From: Liolophura sinensis
Taxonomy: Eukaryota > Mollusca > Polyplacophora > Chitonida > Chitonidae
NCBI RefSeq assembly: GCF_032854445.1
Contig: NC_088303.1
Coordinates: forward strand, 31,939,501 to 32,003,500
Direction of reading: 5' to 3'
DNA length: 64,000 nucleotides
Every line of letters begins with the position of its first letter. Positions within the stretch are counted from its first letter, which is position 1. The notes beneath the pieces were generated by a model. It did not search any database and had not been told where the DNA came from. It saw nothing but the letters and a program-made list of their open reading frames with translations. Shown here one piece after another: positions 46,980-57,861 of the stretch. Position numbers and translations under genes: made by a program.

Positions 46980-47679
46980 ACAATCCGTTAATGGATATAC
47001 ATCTACCACTTCATGTGTATAATGAAAACACAGTGGGTTCTCTCATTTTACATGATTCTGGAAGTTCTAGTCATATGAGAAAGGCACTTTATGGTATTTT
47101 TGAAAGCCAGGATGATATAGCAACACCAAAAGTAATATCTTGTTACATTTACTTGCCCCTAATGGTGCATTTTCTGTTCTGGTGAGTTTTTAAAACAGTA
47201 TCCAGTGTCTCAGTATTGTACGGAATGTCATATTTAGCGAATGGATGTCACGGAGACTGATTCTATTTTTTGGAATTATAGTCTCAAATCAATGATGATT
47301 GGATAGCTGTTGCCTGCCATGAAGCTGTCTGTCTATTTTTTCTCTCTTCTCTGCTGAATTTGTTTCAAGTATGTTGTAATTTGTAGACATTTGCTGTGGT
47401 CATTTGAAAGTGTTAAATTTGTTCGTTTTTGGGGCAACTTGGTGTCAAAGCTTTCCAAAGCTTTGTCCATGGCAGTGCTAATTTCAAAGTTTTTCATCGG
47501 TTAAAGCCATTGTTTTTGTTTGCCATATGTGATCAATGATTCAGAAAAGTGAAGTCATATTAAGAGCTTAAGTAGTGGTTCTGTGATGTGACATTTTACA
47601 TCCGTTCATTTAGAATGTTCATTTATGTGATTGGTCATTGGTGTTAGGTTAGCTACAAAATAAATATTCATGATGTCGA

Positions 47680-48140
47680 ATGTGCTGTTTGACAAACTGT
47701 GTCGCTTTGGGACAGACCTGGACGCTTTCCACTTGGCCGATGTGGGTGCTTAAAGCCCGTAAGCCAGAGGCCAGCAGGTCCAATCTGAGGCCATGAAACA
47801 GATCCTTGCGCTAATGCTGCATAATGGCGGCTTAATTAAGACATTGATTAAGATCATGTTTATCTCCGTAACGACCATTGTTTCTCTCCACACCCCAAGG
47901 GTTTGCTGATGTAGGAAACAATTTTACATAAAGCGCCAATTTCCTCCCATTTTTCCAGAGGAAGTTAACATTTATGTCATTTTACATTGCCGACACAATT
48001 AACTTGGGCATTTTTTTTATTCCACCCCATTGATTCGCCTACAGAAATATAAAGGAGTAAGGCTGACAGCAGCGGTGTATAATTTCACATAAATTCCTCA
48101 TTCTGAGGTGGCGTTTGAAACTCCATAGTCATGATTCCAA
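47680..48140. promoter_or_regulatory. Candidate conserved non-coding island
   Basis: Contains gcggcttaattaagacattg attaagatc, ctttgggacagacctggacg and acaattaacttgggc. The homeodomain-type TTAATTAA core and absence of ORFs suggest a regulatory element. Confidence 0.32.
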
Positions 48141-48559
48141 TCCAAGATAAAATTATATTTTAGCCTGTAATTTTTGGTGTAGAAAATAACACACTTTTTT
48201 TTTTGCCTGATCACTGATGATGGCAGTTGATGTCGATGATTGGTGTAACGGTGAGAATGATGGAGTTTTGATCGAGATTGATGCTAAGCAGTTCTTGCCT
48301 GTGGCTGGTGGTTCTTTAGCAGTTTAACATACATCTCGTTTTTTGGGAGGTTGGGGGTGGGTGGGAATGTCCATTATGTTGATTAAACTTAATTATGGTA
48401 TGGTTTCTTGTGTTTACACATAACGTTTTAAAGTATACATGAACCATAGTAGGTTATGCTATTTATTTTGTCTCGCTAAAATGAAGATATCATTGTTGGT
48501 ATTTTTTCTTGATTTTACATGCTCCAGTTAGGATTACGACCGCACTTGAGAATTTTCTT

Positions 48560-49960
48560 TGCTTCACATTGGCCAGGTTTTTTGGGACACTGCATAGAGT
48601 TATTCCAGTTTGAATTATCCTGAAGTAACAGTTAAACGGCATATTGTATTTTTGTTTTCCGAATTAAAGCTTCACTGGGTAGCATTGCTGAATGGGTGGT
48701 GAGCATAATTTGTGCGTTTTCAGGGCAGTCTCTCTCTTTTTGCCACGTGCCGATGGTCTCTGACATCTATAATTAAGGGTTGTTCGCTGGCAGGTAGCTG
48801 CCGTGTGGAACAGCAGAGCAATCCTGCATAGGAGATGTTTATGCGTGTAGGAAACAGTTCCGAAGCTAAATGCCTTCATTAAGTCATTAAGATTTCCAGT
48901 TTAGTTGGGGCGAGATTATCCGCCGTATTTACAGGGATCTAAATTGACATGCTGCCTGTCAGATATGAACAAGGATTCAGGTAGTCCTTCCTTATCAACA
49001 TGGCCATTTTTCTGTTACTTTTCCCCTTAGTAATTGCCCCCGCCCGGGGGCCAATCAAGCTAAACTGTTTCCGTAGGAACCAATCGGTACAGAAGCTGCC
49101 TTTAACTGTGTTTCCGTTGCTTCAGGGACAGTGTCACAAGTCAGTTGTGTGTGTGACGCTCGACAGAGTTTTGACATAGGCTTGAGGGAATTACACACAA
49201 ATAGCATCATATTACAAGATGGAAAACAGGGGCGAAAATTGATTTAAATTACCCCCCTGTTTGTGCAGCCCTTTAACATGAAGAGCTACACTGTGTCTAC
49301 ATCCTAGTTATTAGAGAGTTATTAGACATTGTGTGGCAGCACTCCTGTTGGCCTGTGTAACAAATAATAAAAAAAAAATTGTTAAAAAGAATGAGCCATG
49401 TTTTGCTTGATTTCTCCAGCTATGTTTAAGCAAAAGACCTACCAGTTATTTTCCATCCCAAAATGCCAGGATAATACATGGCCTGTCAAAGCTGCCTTCC
49501 CTCCGACCATTGTAAGCTTGTCAGCTCTTTTGTACTGGTCGTGTGTGGACCAATGACAGCCCGGTATTGTGTGTGGGAGACAGAGAAAGAGAGAGAGGGA
49601 GAAGCTGGTGGGTGCAGGGTTACATCATGATAACATTATAACCCTGCCATCAGTCCCTCCCTCCCTCTCAGACGTCACTGGAGTGGGAGAAGAGTCAGAT
49701 GAGGGGCTGAACTTACATCAGGAGGTTTGGTCATTGTGTAAAGGCGTATTCGGAATCTTAAGAGGGCAATATCATCCCCCGGCCCATCTTTAACCCCTAG
49801 CCTGTCTTTTTCTGTCTTTTTACACTGCTTTCCATTCACACTGGCTTTCAAGACGGACACTAAGAGCAAGAACAGAAAACCGCTTGACTCTGTCTTCAAC
49901 AAACAATAGACAACAAGACTTTAGCCAGTTCTTTTGCCTCTTTGCTCAGTCGTATTTCAT
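48560..49960. promoter_or_regulatory. Candidate regulatory island (1.4 kb)
   Basis: Long non-repetitive block, less AT-rich than its flanks, with segments like gccacgtgccgatggtctct, aagtcattaagatttccag and gattatccgccgtatttaca. Short ORFs in it are inconsistent in frame and look like shadows. Confidence 0.32.
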
Positions 49961-50565
49961 TAGCATATCATTTACATAGGAAGGCTAAATGTCAGACTCC
50001 TCTTTATATCGAGGAAAGCCCTCTGTTCCATGCCCCAGTGTACTTCAAATCTTGAGATGCTCATAGGCTTGAGATTTGAATATAAGGTTTATGGAAAATG
50101 CCTATTAAACAACAATGAATAATGAAGATTTAAAATGTCAGATATTTCTGGTGTTTCCAAGGAAACCTGTCTGTGTAAATACATTGTACATGTGTATATA
50201 CATGTGCAAGACATCTGTTTGACTTTGAATACCTGTGTTGTAATGTTACTAGAAGGTTAGAAATTACTACAAGAAGGTTGAAAAATTACACTTAAAAGAT
50301 ATGAAAGCGTATTCAGATTTCTCTGTTTACTTTCAGAGATAGTTGTAAAATACAGTGTATGCAGGTAGCACTTTATAATTTGACTTTGGAAACAAAACTG
50401 CGTTGATTGGGTTGGTCAATTTGTGGGCTTAACAATGTATATTTTTGTGTTTACACAGAATAATTCACTCAGAATGCTGTAAATGGCGTAAACTTTCATA
50501 GTTGATAAAGTTGCTCATTTTTCCAGATTCTGAGAGTCCTATTGATTTTAGAAAGGTGTTTTGAT

Positions 50566-50838
50566 TTTTTTTTTTTTTTTTTTTTGATTGGTGTTTTACG
50601 CTGTACTCAAGAATATTTCACTTATACGACGGCGGCCAGCATTATGGTGGGTGGAAACCGGGCAGAGCCCGGGGAAAACCCACGACCATCCGCAGGTTGC
50701 TGACAGACCCTCTCACGTACGGCCGGAGAGGAAGCCAGCATGAGCTGGACTTGAACTCACAGCGACCGCATTGGTGAGAGACTCCTGGGTCATTACGCTG
50801 CGCTAGCGCTTTAACCGACTGAGCCACGGAGGCCCCGA
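50566..50838 (-). mobile_element. Family-A SINE, reverse, full length
   Basis: On the minus strand it starts ggcctccgtggctcagtcgg, keeps the complete body, and ends in the caccaatca tail with an A run (T run at 50565-50585 on the + strand). The target-site duplication gaaaggtgttttga is at 50551-50564 and 50837-50850. It has inserted into a reversed copy of dispersed repeat family D (50430-50550 and 50851-50950). Confidence 0.9.
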
Positions 50839-51037
50839 AAGGTGTTTTGAGGCTTGTTCTTAAGATAGGATGATATCTACTGGGAAAATGTAAGGTTCAG
50901 CACCAAACGTAATATTTTATGACAGTTAAAAATGCACTAGGGTCAAAATTTTAGGATATTTAGGGTACATGTATATTAACATCTTGCAAACATGTGAAAA
51001 GGTTGAAGAATTACAGAAATAAAAACCTTCTAAAACA

Positions 51038-51776
51038 TTTTGGGCAGTAGGTACTTACCCCCATTGGCTGTTTTATCACAGAAAAGTTTTGGGCAGTAGG
51101 TGCTTACCATTTTGCCTGTTTTATCACAGAAAAGTTTTGGGCAGTAGGTGCTTACCCCTTTGCGTGTTTTAGCACAGAAAAGTTTTGGGCAGCAGGTGCT
51201 TACCCCTTTGTCTGTTTTAGCACAGAAAAGTTTTGGGCAGTAGGTGCTAACCCCTTTGCCTGTTTTAGCACAGGAAAGTGTTGGGCAGCAGGTGCTTACC
51301 CCTTTGCCTGTTTTAGCACAGAAAAGTTTTGGGCAGCAGGTGCTTACCCCTTTGTCTGTTTTAGCACAGAAAAATTTTGGGCAGCAGGTGCTTACCCCTT
51401 TGCCTGTTTTAGCACAGAAAAGTTTTGGGCAGGAGGTGCTTACCCCTTTGCCTGTTTTAGCACAGGAAAGTGTTGGGCAGCAGGTGCTTACCCCTTTGCC
51501 TGTTTTAGCACAGAAAAGTTTTGGGCAGGAGGTGCTTACTCATTTGCCTGTTTTAGCACAGGAAAGTTTTGGCCAGGAGGTGCTTACCCCTTTGCCTGTT
51601 TTAGCACAGGAAAGTGTTGGGCAGCAGGTGCTTACCCCTTTGCCTGTTTTAGCACAGAAAAGTTTTGGGCAGGAGGTGCTTACCCATTTGCCAGTTTTAG
51701 CACAGAAAAGTTTTGGGCAGGAGGTGCATACCCCTTTGCCTGTTTTAGCACAGAAAAGTTTTGGGCAGTAGATGTT
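51038..51776. repeat. 48-bp minisatellite, about 15 copies
   Basis: The unit is ttttgggcagcaggtgctta cccctttgcctgttttagca cagaaaag. Because 48 is divisible by three, it stays open as 16-residue repeats (LTPLPVLAQKSFGQQV) over 51244-51771. No acceptor/donor context or homology supports translation. Decayed units continue to about 52320. Confidence 0.9.
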
Positions 51777-52319
51777 TTACCTTTTGCCTCTATCTATGGT
51801 GGATAGTATATGTAGTGGTTTTATTGTTGGCCTGTTATCGACGTCAGAAAATTCTAGGAAAAGTTTACAGTTAAATTGTTGTTACAAGAGAAAAAGGTAG
51901 TTGTTTACAGTTCTTGGAGATACATTTATCTGTTTACAGTTAAATTCTTGGAGGTTGTTTTTTATTCTTGTCCTGTTAGTCCCCAGAAAAGTTTAAGGAG
52001 GTAATTGTTTACTGTTGGACAGTTGGAGCACAGAAAAGGTTTGGGAGGTAGTTGTTTGCAGCTGGATTATTGTTAGAGCACTCAAAAGATGTAGTTGTTT
52101 ACACGTGGCATGTTGTTGAAAGTTGGCAGAAAGTTGTTGAAATTGAAGTTGAAATTTGGTGTTTACAGATGTAGCACAGAAAAGTTTTGATGAAAGGGAG
52201 GGGGTTGTAATTGTTTACTGTTGGCCTTTTAGAGCACAGCAAAACTTTGGGAGGTAGTTGTTTACAGTTGAATTGTTGTTAGAGCCCACAAAAGCCCTAG
52301 AAGGTAGGTGCTTACTGTT

Positions 52320-53150
52320 TGCGTTTCATGAGTCTGGAAATCTCAACTGCATAAGCTGATGGATAGCTCATAAATGAGTCTCATCAGACAGTTGTCTGCA
52401 GTTTTTTCATGGTGGTGTGTAAAATGACAGAGCGCCTTTGTTAGGTAATAACTCCCAGAGAACTGATGGGGCCCCAACTTTTCATCACAGGTCATGGATG
52501 ATATGTGCTCAGCGGGCGCGAGCTTCTCGCTCACGGGCCCAGGTCACAGGCGGCAGGGAATTAATGTCAGCCTCTCATATCTATAGGGGGATCTTGTCCC
52601 TGGCCTAAACGAACACTATTTACATTCTCATCTGTGCTCATTGACAAAGTTTTGGAAACGGATGAGATAACTGTTGGCAGTTTGTCAGTGGCCCGCGTCA
52701 CGACCCCATTAGCGAGCAGTCGCACGAGAAATGATAGCCAAATCAAGCTGACGACCTCTTATCAATTTCGCCACATTGAGTCGGCATTGTTCGCTTTGCG
52801 AGGGTAAAAGGAAGCGCCTTCTTCGTAGTGACCCCCATGAATCTGGTATCTGGTCACAACTGCCTCTTCCAGACAATATTTCCAGAGGGCGAGAAGCCAA
52901 GCATGAAGTGTCGGGCTTAGAAAAGAAAATGATGTTATGGTAGGCAATGTTGCGGAGAGTGAGAGGATCCGAAGACATTACTGCTTTTGTGCTGAGGTTC
53001 TGTCAGTCATCAGTGAAATTAGCTGCCCAAATGTCCTGGCAGTTTCTGATCTTCACGTGAACCTGCCCTCTTCATCGTGAATATAGCCTGATTCATAGAT
53101 TCACGTGGTCCTGCATATATGTGATTACACTGAGGCTCAGTTACATGAGC
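52320..53150. promoter_or_regulatory. Candidate conserved non-coding island
   Basis: Contains ggcggcagggaattaatgtc, ctgacgacctcttatcaatt and agcctgattcatagattcac. Balanced composition, no repeats. The 89-aa minus-strand open frame here has no protein-like features I recognise. Confidence 0.3.
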
Positions 53151-53730
53151 CTCAACCTGTGCTGATTGGACGGTAATTGGTAATCACTGAAAATTAAATT
53201 TGGAAGCCATTTTTTTTTAAACTATTGGTCTTGATCATTTTGTTGATTTTCAAATTCACTCAAATGAGAATTTTTGAGATTTTTCGGCATGTGACAAGTT
53301 TTCCATGAGGATTACATTTCTTTATCAGCCTTTTGGAAAAGTGAAGATATGAGAATGTTGTTCATTATATGGCCTAACCATGTGAGAAAAAAGAAACTAA
53401 ATATTCCTGCTAAAATTAGATATATATTGACTAAAATGAGCAGACCAGGTGTCAAATTTACAAGAAATAGGGTAATTGGTGAAAAATCGTATTAAATTAT
53501 ACTTTGTTAACGATAGTGTAAATCACATATAATTTCATAATTTTACATATCTTTTCTCAAGTTAGTATAATTGTACCACAGTTGTTGAAATTCTAGGTGT
53601 ATAACTTTACATGAGTGCATTCACATGGGGCTGTGCTGGATGTGGAGTATGAACATTTTAAGCTGATGATCATAAGGTTGGAGTAAAGGGATAGACTTTT
53701 GGATTAAATACACAATAATAGAGCCCAATG

Positions 53731-54000
53731 TGAAGAAATAACAGTTTAGACTGGAAAGAACTTAACATAATGTGTGAATATTTGCACAACAATAAAATGT
53801 GGTTTGAAGAAATTATGTTTAGGCTGGAAAGAACGGAACATAATGTGTAAATATTAGCACATTAATGAAATGTGGTGTGAAGACATTACTGTTTAGACTG
53901 GAATGAACTGAACATAATGTGTGAATATTTGCACCTCAGTGAAATGTGGTGTGAAGAAATCGTGGATTGGATTGGTTAGAACTCAGTATAAAGTGTAAAG
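53731..54000. repeat. 74-bp tandem repeat, about 4 copies
   Basis: tgaagaaat...gtttagactggaaagaac and acataatgtgtgaatatttg recur at 53731, 53805, 53878 and 53952. Confidence 0.85.
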
Positions 54001-54373
54001 GATAAAGGATTAAAACCTGGATTTGAATGGCATCTCTATAATCTAAGTCCAGCATTCTTCCATTGCAGCTACATGTATTAGTATGGCAATTCACTCAAGG
54101 TGTTTCTAGTATTACCTCTGAAAAGCTTCTTCCATCACATAAGAAGGGGAAAAGTGGCCAAAGTCTGTAGACTTATGGATTATAGTCATGAGAGTTAAAT
54201 TAAATGTGACCAGTTTGGTGATTCATTTTGGCGATCAATTTAGACGACCGTAAGAGAAGACACATGTAGCCTATGAAAACAATTAAGGAAATGGAATTGT
54301 AAAGGAGATAAGGTGTTTGGACGTCTCTTGTCCCTCATACAAATTCTGTGCAGAATTGCCTTAAACATTCTGA

Positions 54374-55239
54374 CTATTGTTTAAGTTGATGAAATGTTCC
54401 AGCAGAATGTAATGTTAGGAATAAGCAAGCAGTGTATTTGTGAAAATGGTTGGGTACAGCATACGGAATCGGCAGCATCCAAATTCTAGTCATGTCCCCA
54501 ACCAAGCTGTAACCACTAGCAGCTCCGTCTGCCCGGGCGCTGCGCTGCTGATGTAGTCCCGATAGTTCCTTAACGCGCTTAGCCAACTCTAACGACTGAT
54601 GTCGAGCAAAGGTGTACGTTGTCTAGGTGATTTGTTCGACATCTGTGAACAGCTCATCACACCTAATAGCTGACAGAAGAAATAAAACCTGGCCCACTCC
54701 AACCCCGAATGAGGCAATTCCTGAAAGCCTATGCCCGCACCGCTCTGAGTAATCTTAGATAAGCGTGCGTTTTCCATGGCAAACTTGAGAAAAATTGACC
54801 CGTTTGCCAATTTCAGCCTGGACTATTGGCGGAGTTTCCTCCAGTGTTTTTTCCGCACTGTTCCGCAGCAGTTTATATCTGGCAGAGACGATAAAGCCTG
54901 ATACAAATTAATTTCCTTTCGCATCTTGTCCATGCTGAGCATGGTAAAGGTTATTGTTTGTGCTGTCATTACAGCTAACTCATCTGAAAGATAGTGCAAC
55001 TGAATCACAACATCAGTTAGGGAACTCAGACCTGTTCGTAAATTTGGGTGACCAATGTCCTCTTGATGTCTATTTAACTGTGGACGGGCATGGCCTGTAA
55101 CTAAACTGTCATCCCCAAACCTTAAAAAATTCCTTTTATATCTCCCAAAAGACTTTTGACAATTTGATTTGTTATCTTTTGGAAAGATGCAAACACTGAA
55201 GCCGGGGCATCCGTTGGGAGAAAAGAATACCATATGCAT
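54374..55239 (-). pseudogene. Decayed coding-like region of unknown origin
   Basis: On the minus strand, open frames 55239-54823 (138 aa) and 54810-54589 (73 aa) share one frame and are split by a single stop. The third, 54586-54374, is in another frame and joins almost at once (SLELAKRVKELSGLHQQRS reading across 54590). Amino-acid composition is protein-like: a helical stretch around LSDELAVMTAQTITF, then MDKMRKEINLYQALSSLPDI. I recognise no family. It may be a worn transposon or retroelement ORF, or an old processed insertion. Another open frame at 55508-55281 on the same strand may belong to it. No functional call is made. Confidence 0.35.
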
Positions 55240-55539
55240 GTGTCTTTTAGTGTCCCCCTTGTAACCATTGTTGTCTTGAGTTATATTGTTATGTTAAAGC
55301 TATGAACCAGACAGAAAAATACAGACGTTTGTGTACAAACAGTGGATCCAAACAGAGCTATCTTTAAAGACATCAGACATAAATTGGCAACATAAAGCTG
55401 AAAGAAGCGACTTTTTGGGGGCGGCTGATTAGAATGATGTTCTGGGTTTATCAGTGTTAACTGGCCAAGGATAGCAGTTATGTGACCAGCTATGACAAGG
55501 TTAGCCATGAGAGCTAAGATAAGGCTGAGATAAGGCAGG

Positions 55540-55780
55540 ATGGGTTTGTGTCATTATTTGATAAGCCTGTGAGTTTGTGTTGATGAACAGTGTTTTGATC
55601 AGGTCAAGTGTTGGCTGAGGACATTGTCCATCAGCGTTCACTGTTCACTGTGAGGCTATGACCTGCCTATGAGCACAGCAACACTCCCCGCTAAACACAG
55701 AGCTCTCCTAGCAGGTCGATTAATTAGCTGATCTTTAGGGTACTTAACATCTTTGTGGAGAAGACTTTGATTAAATTAAC
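55540..55780. promoter_or_regulatory. Short candidate non-coding island
   Basis: Contains gcaggtcgattaattagctg atctttagg (homeodomain-like core) in otherwise plain intron. Confidence 0.25.
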
Positions 55781-56404
55781 CCACATAGGTTCTGCCATTG
55801 AGACATTGGCCTATCAGAGTTGAGGAAAACTCATTTTATTGATTGTGGATATTTATCAAGAATTATTCTGTTCCATTATAGGTCATACATGTTTTGTATC
55901 TCTTTGTACCTGCAGTGTAATTTATGCACATTTTTAATTTGATTTTAGAAAAAAAAATACGTTGGATGGTTTAGCAAATTTCAGGACACCAGAAAAAGTA
56001 TAATTTTATCTGTCTAGAAAAAGTATAATTTTATCTGTCTACACCCACTATTGCCTTCAGAGTATGCTTGAACAAACCTTGCAAACATGTGAAAACATTC
56101 AAGAATTACAGTACAGTTATTTTTCATAAGATTGAGCCTCCTTTTTACGTTTTAAGGAGAAAGCAAAAACATGCTTTCTTGAGTTATGTGACAAACTGTG
56201 AGATTTTATGAACAAACTGTATACTTGTTGGAATCATTCATATACTCTTTTGCTGGTGTGAAAATGTGAGTGTATATACCTTACTTTTCTTATTTCTTCT
56301 TGGCACCTGGTGATTTTGCCTGTAAAATTTTATGTCTTTATTTATATTCTTAGGCTAGCATTATATACTGTTTCCATGGTTATCAGGTACATGTAGTGGG
56401 CGAG

Positions 56405-56490
56405 CTGGCCATGTTTCTCAGTTTTCTCCACTGAAATGCTGAACGTCATTACAGAAGTGAAATTATCTTGAGTTTATCAATATTAAACTG
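56405..56490 (+). mobile_element. Possible family-A SINE tail, strongly diverged
   Basis: The order cagttttctccactgaaatg ctgaacgtcattacagaagt gaaattatcttgagt follows the family-A 3' part. Confidence 0.4.
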
Positions 56491-56692
56491 ACTTTAATAT
56501 TTCTTCTTTCAGCTTTTGTATTTTTTAAGTGCTAATGGAAATCTTGCGTTTTTAAAATTACGAATGAAAATATCATTGAAAATAGTGCATGCAGATCCCT
56601 GTGATTTGAAAGCATACATGTGTCTTGTATGTTGTTTTTAACCCTTTCCCCTTTTCTTTTTTCATATCCTCTGATGTTATTGGTGAGCACAG

Positions 56693-56695
56693 ATG
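56693..56695 (+). CDS. Sowah: Sowah candidate 3-nt microexon encoding Met
   Basis: A strong pyrimidine tract (56640-56670) and a ctgat branch-like sequence precede gagcacag|atg|gtaagtaag. The codon is Met in phase 0 and would follow NQRS of the 93-nt exon. In family members one small, variable residue (often Ser) stands here before Gly-Gly-Tyr. The residue itself is not diagnostic, so the case rests on splice-site quality, phase, spacing and the similarity to the upstream one-codon exons. It could be a chance match or a recursive splice point. Confidence 0.5.
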
Positions 56696-57281
56696 GTAAG
56701 TAAGGCAAAAGTTCTTTTCCTGAAACAAGTGTGATCGGCCAAAATTAGAGTTTCAAGGGGCAAGAAGACAAGTGCTGATTCAATTTTTAACTGTCAATTT
56801 CTTCTACTTTATTGTCAGCGTCTCAGACGAATATTTATTAAAACTTGCAAATGTGTGGAAGATCAAGCTGCTCGGATTGTTTGTAAGGGCACTGTGATAA
56901 ATGAAGTGATACTGAAAGTGCTTTATTCAATTAAATGAACTCTAATCGAATCATCCATATTTGACTGTCAAGTTTGTATCCATCTCTGTGCTAATGAAGG
57001 AAAATACGATATCTAATATATTTAATGTGCTGGGTCGTTATGTGCGCTGCATCCCTTAATCTCCGAGCGGTGCAAGAGCTTCCAGAGAAAAAAACAGCAG
57101 AGTTTGAATATGTAATTTAATCAGGGAGATTACAGCGAAGCCAGTGTTCTAGTGTCACCTGACATGGTGGCGTTTTGGAGCTGAGATTTGGCTGACACAG
57201 ATCTGACATGAAGCTGACATCAATCTTTCCTTGTTGTATGTTTGTCCGTGACGTTGCCTCTGTTGCCGGCTGAATCCTCAG
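56696..57281 (+). other. Short candidate intron between two one-codon exons
   Basis: 586 bases. Contains homeodomain-type words (tcaattaaatgaact) and no ORF. It would be the shortest intron in the window. Confidence 0.45.
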
Positions 57282-57284
57282 GGG
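57282..57284 (+). CDS. Sowah: Sowah candidate 3-nt microexon encoding Gly
   Basis: The sequence ggctgaatcctcag|ggg|gtaagtgctc lies 586 bases after the Met candidate. The codon is Gly in phase 0, giving NQRS-M-G, which fits the family pattern RxSGG(Y/F)TALH up to the first Gly. The next ankyrin exon (a second Gly or Tyr and TALH...) was not found before 64000 and should lie to the right. The pyrimidine content upstream (gttgcctctgttgcc) is moderate. The run of five g allows a shifted reading of the acceptor, but the perfect gtaagt fixes the donor. Confidence 0.5.
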
Positions 57285-57629
57285 GTAAGTGCTCTTCTCT
57301 GTCCTGTCTCTGTCCACATGAACCCGAATGACAGTCTACACAGATTTCTACTCGTCGGTATTTCCCCAATCATCTCTCCTGTCCCCTCACTGACGACTAC
57401 CGTGACCCTGTGTGTCTCCATTCCTGTCTCCCATCCTCTCTAACACACCAACCACCCTGTCCCTTCTGAGATTTAGTCAACTATGACAAAATTAGTTTTT
57501 TTATTACTTTTTTTTTTATCCTTCGGTCACTATTGGCTTAGGTGTATTGCTGTAGTAGTCAGTGTCGGTAGGTCTGGCTGTTCGTCTGTTTGTCTGTCAG
57601 TTCATCTTCAGTTTACCCCAAGTTTAACA

Positions 57630-57861
57630 AGCACTGCAATGACCCAGGAGCCTCTCAACAAAGCAATCGCTGTGAATATCAAGTGCGGTTCACGATGGCT
57701 TCCTCTTCCGGCTGTACGTGGGAAGGTCCGCCAGCAACCTGCGGATGGCCGTGGGCTCTGAGTGGTTAAATCTTTTAACTTTCATGCTTTTCACCATAGT
57801 ATAAGTGAAATATTCTTGAGTACGGCATAAAATACTTATCAAAGAAATAAATAAATTAATC
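57630..57861 (+). mobile_element. Family-A SINE with internal deletion
   Basis: Contains gcaatgacccaggagcctct, ggcttcctcttccggctgta, gtccgccagcaacctgcgg and the tail attcttgagtacggcataaa, then an aaataaat end. The ccaccataatgctgg part is mostly lost. Confidence 0.82.

Larger units (their letters stand above)
46721..56692 (+). other. Sowah intron, 10 kb
   Basis: Holds two reverse SINEs, the 48-bp array, a 74-bp repeat, three candidate islands and the decayed minus-strand open region, listed separately. The stretches 46993-47680, 48140-48560, 49960-50430, 53150-53730, 54000-54370 and 55780-56400 are AT-rich and show nothing I can name. Confidence 0.68.

Noticed and set aside
51244-51771. 175-residue open frame of 16-residue repeats (LTPLPVLAQKSFGQQV)
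   Set aside because: It is the translation of a 48-bp minisatellite whose length is divisible by three. No splice context, start context or homology supports a protein.
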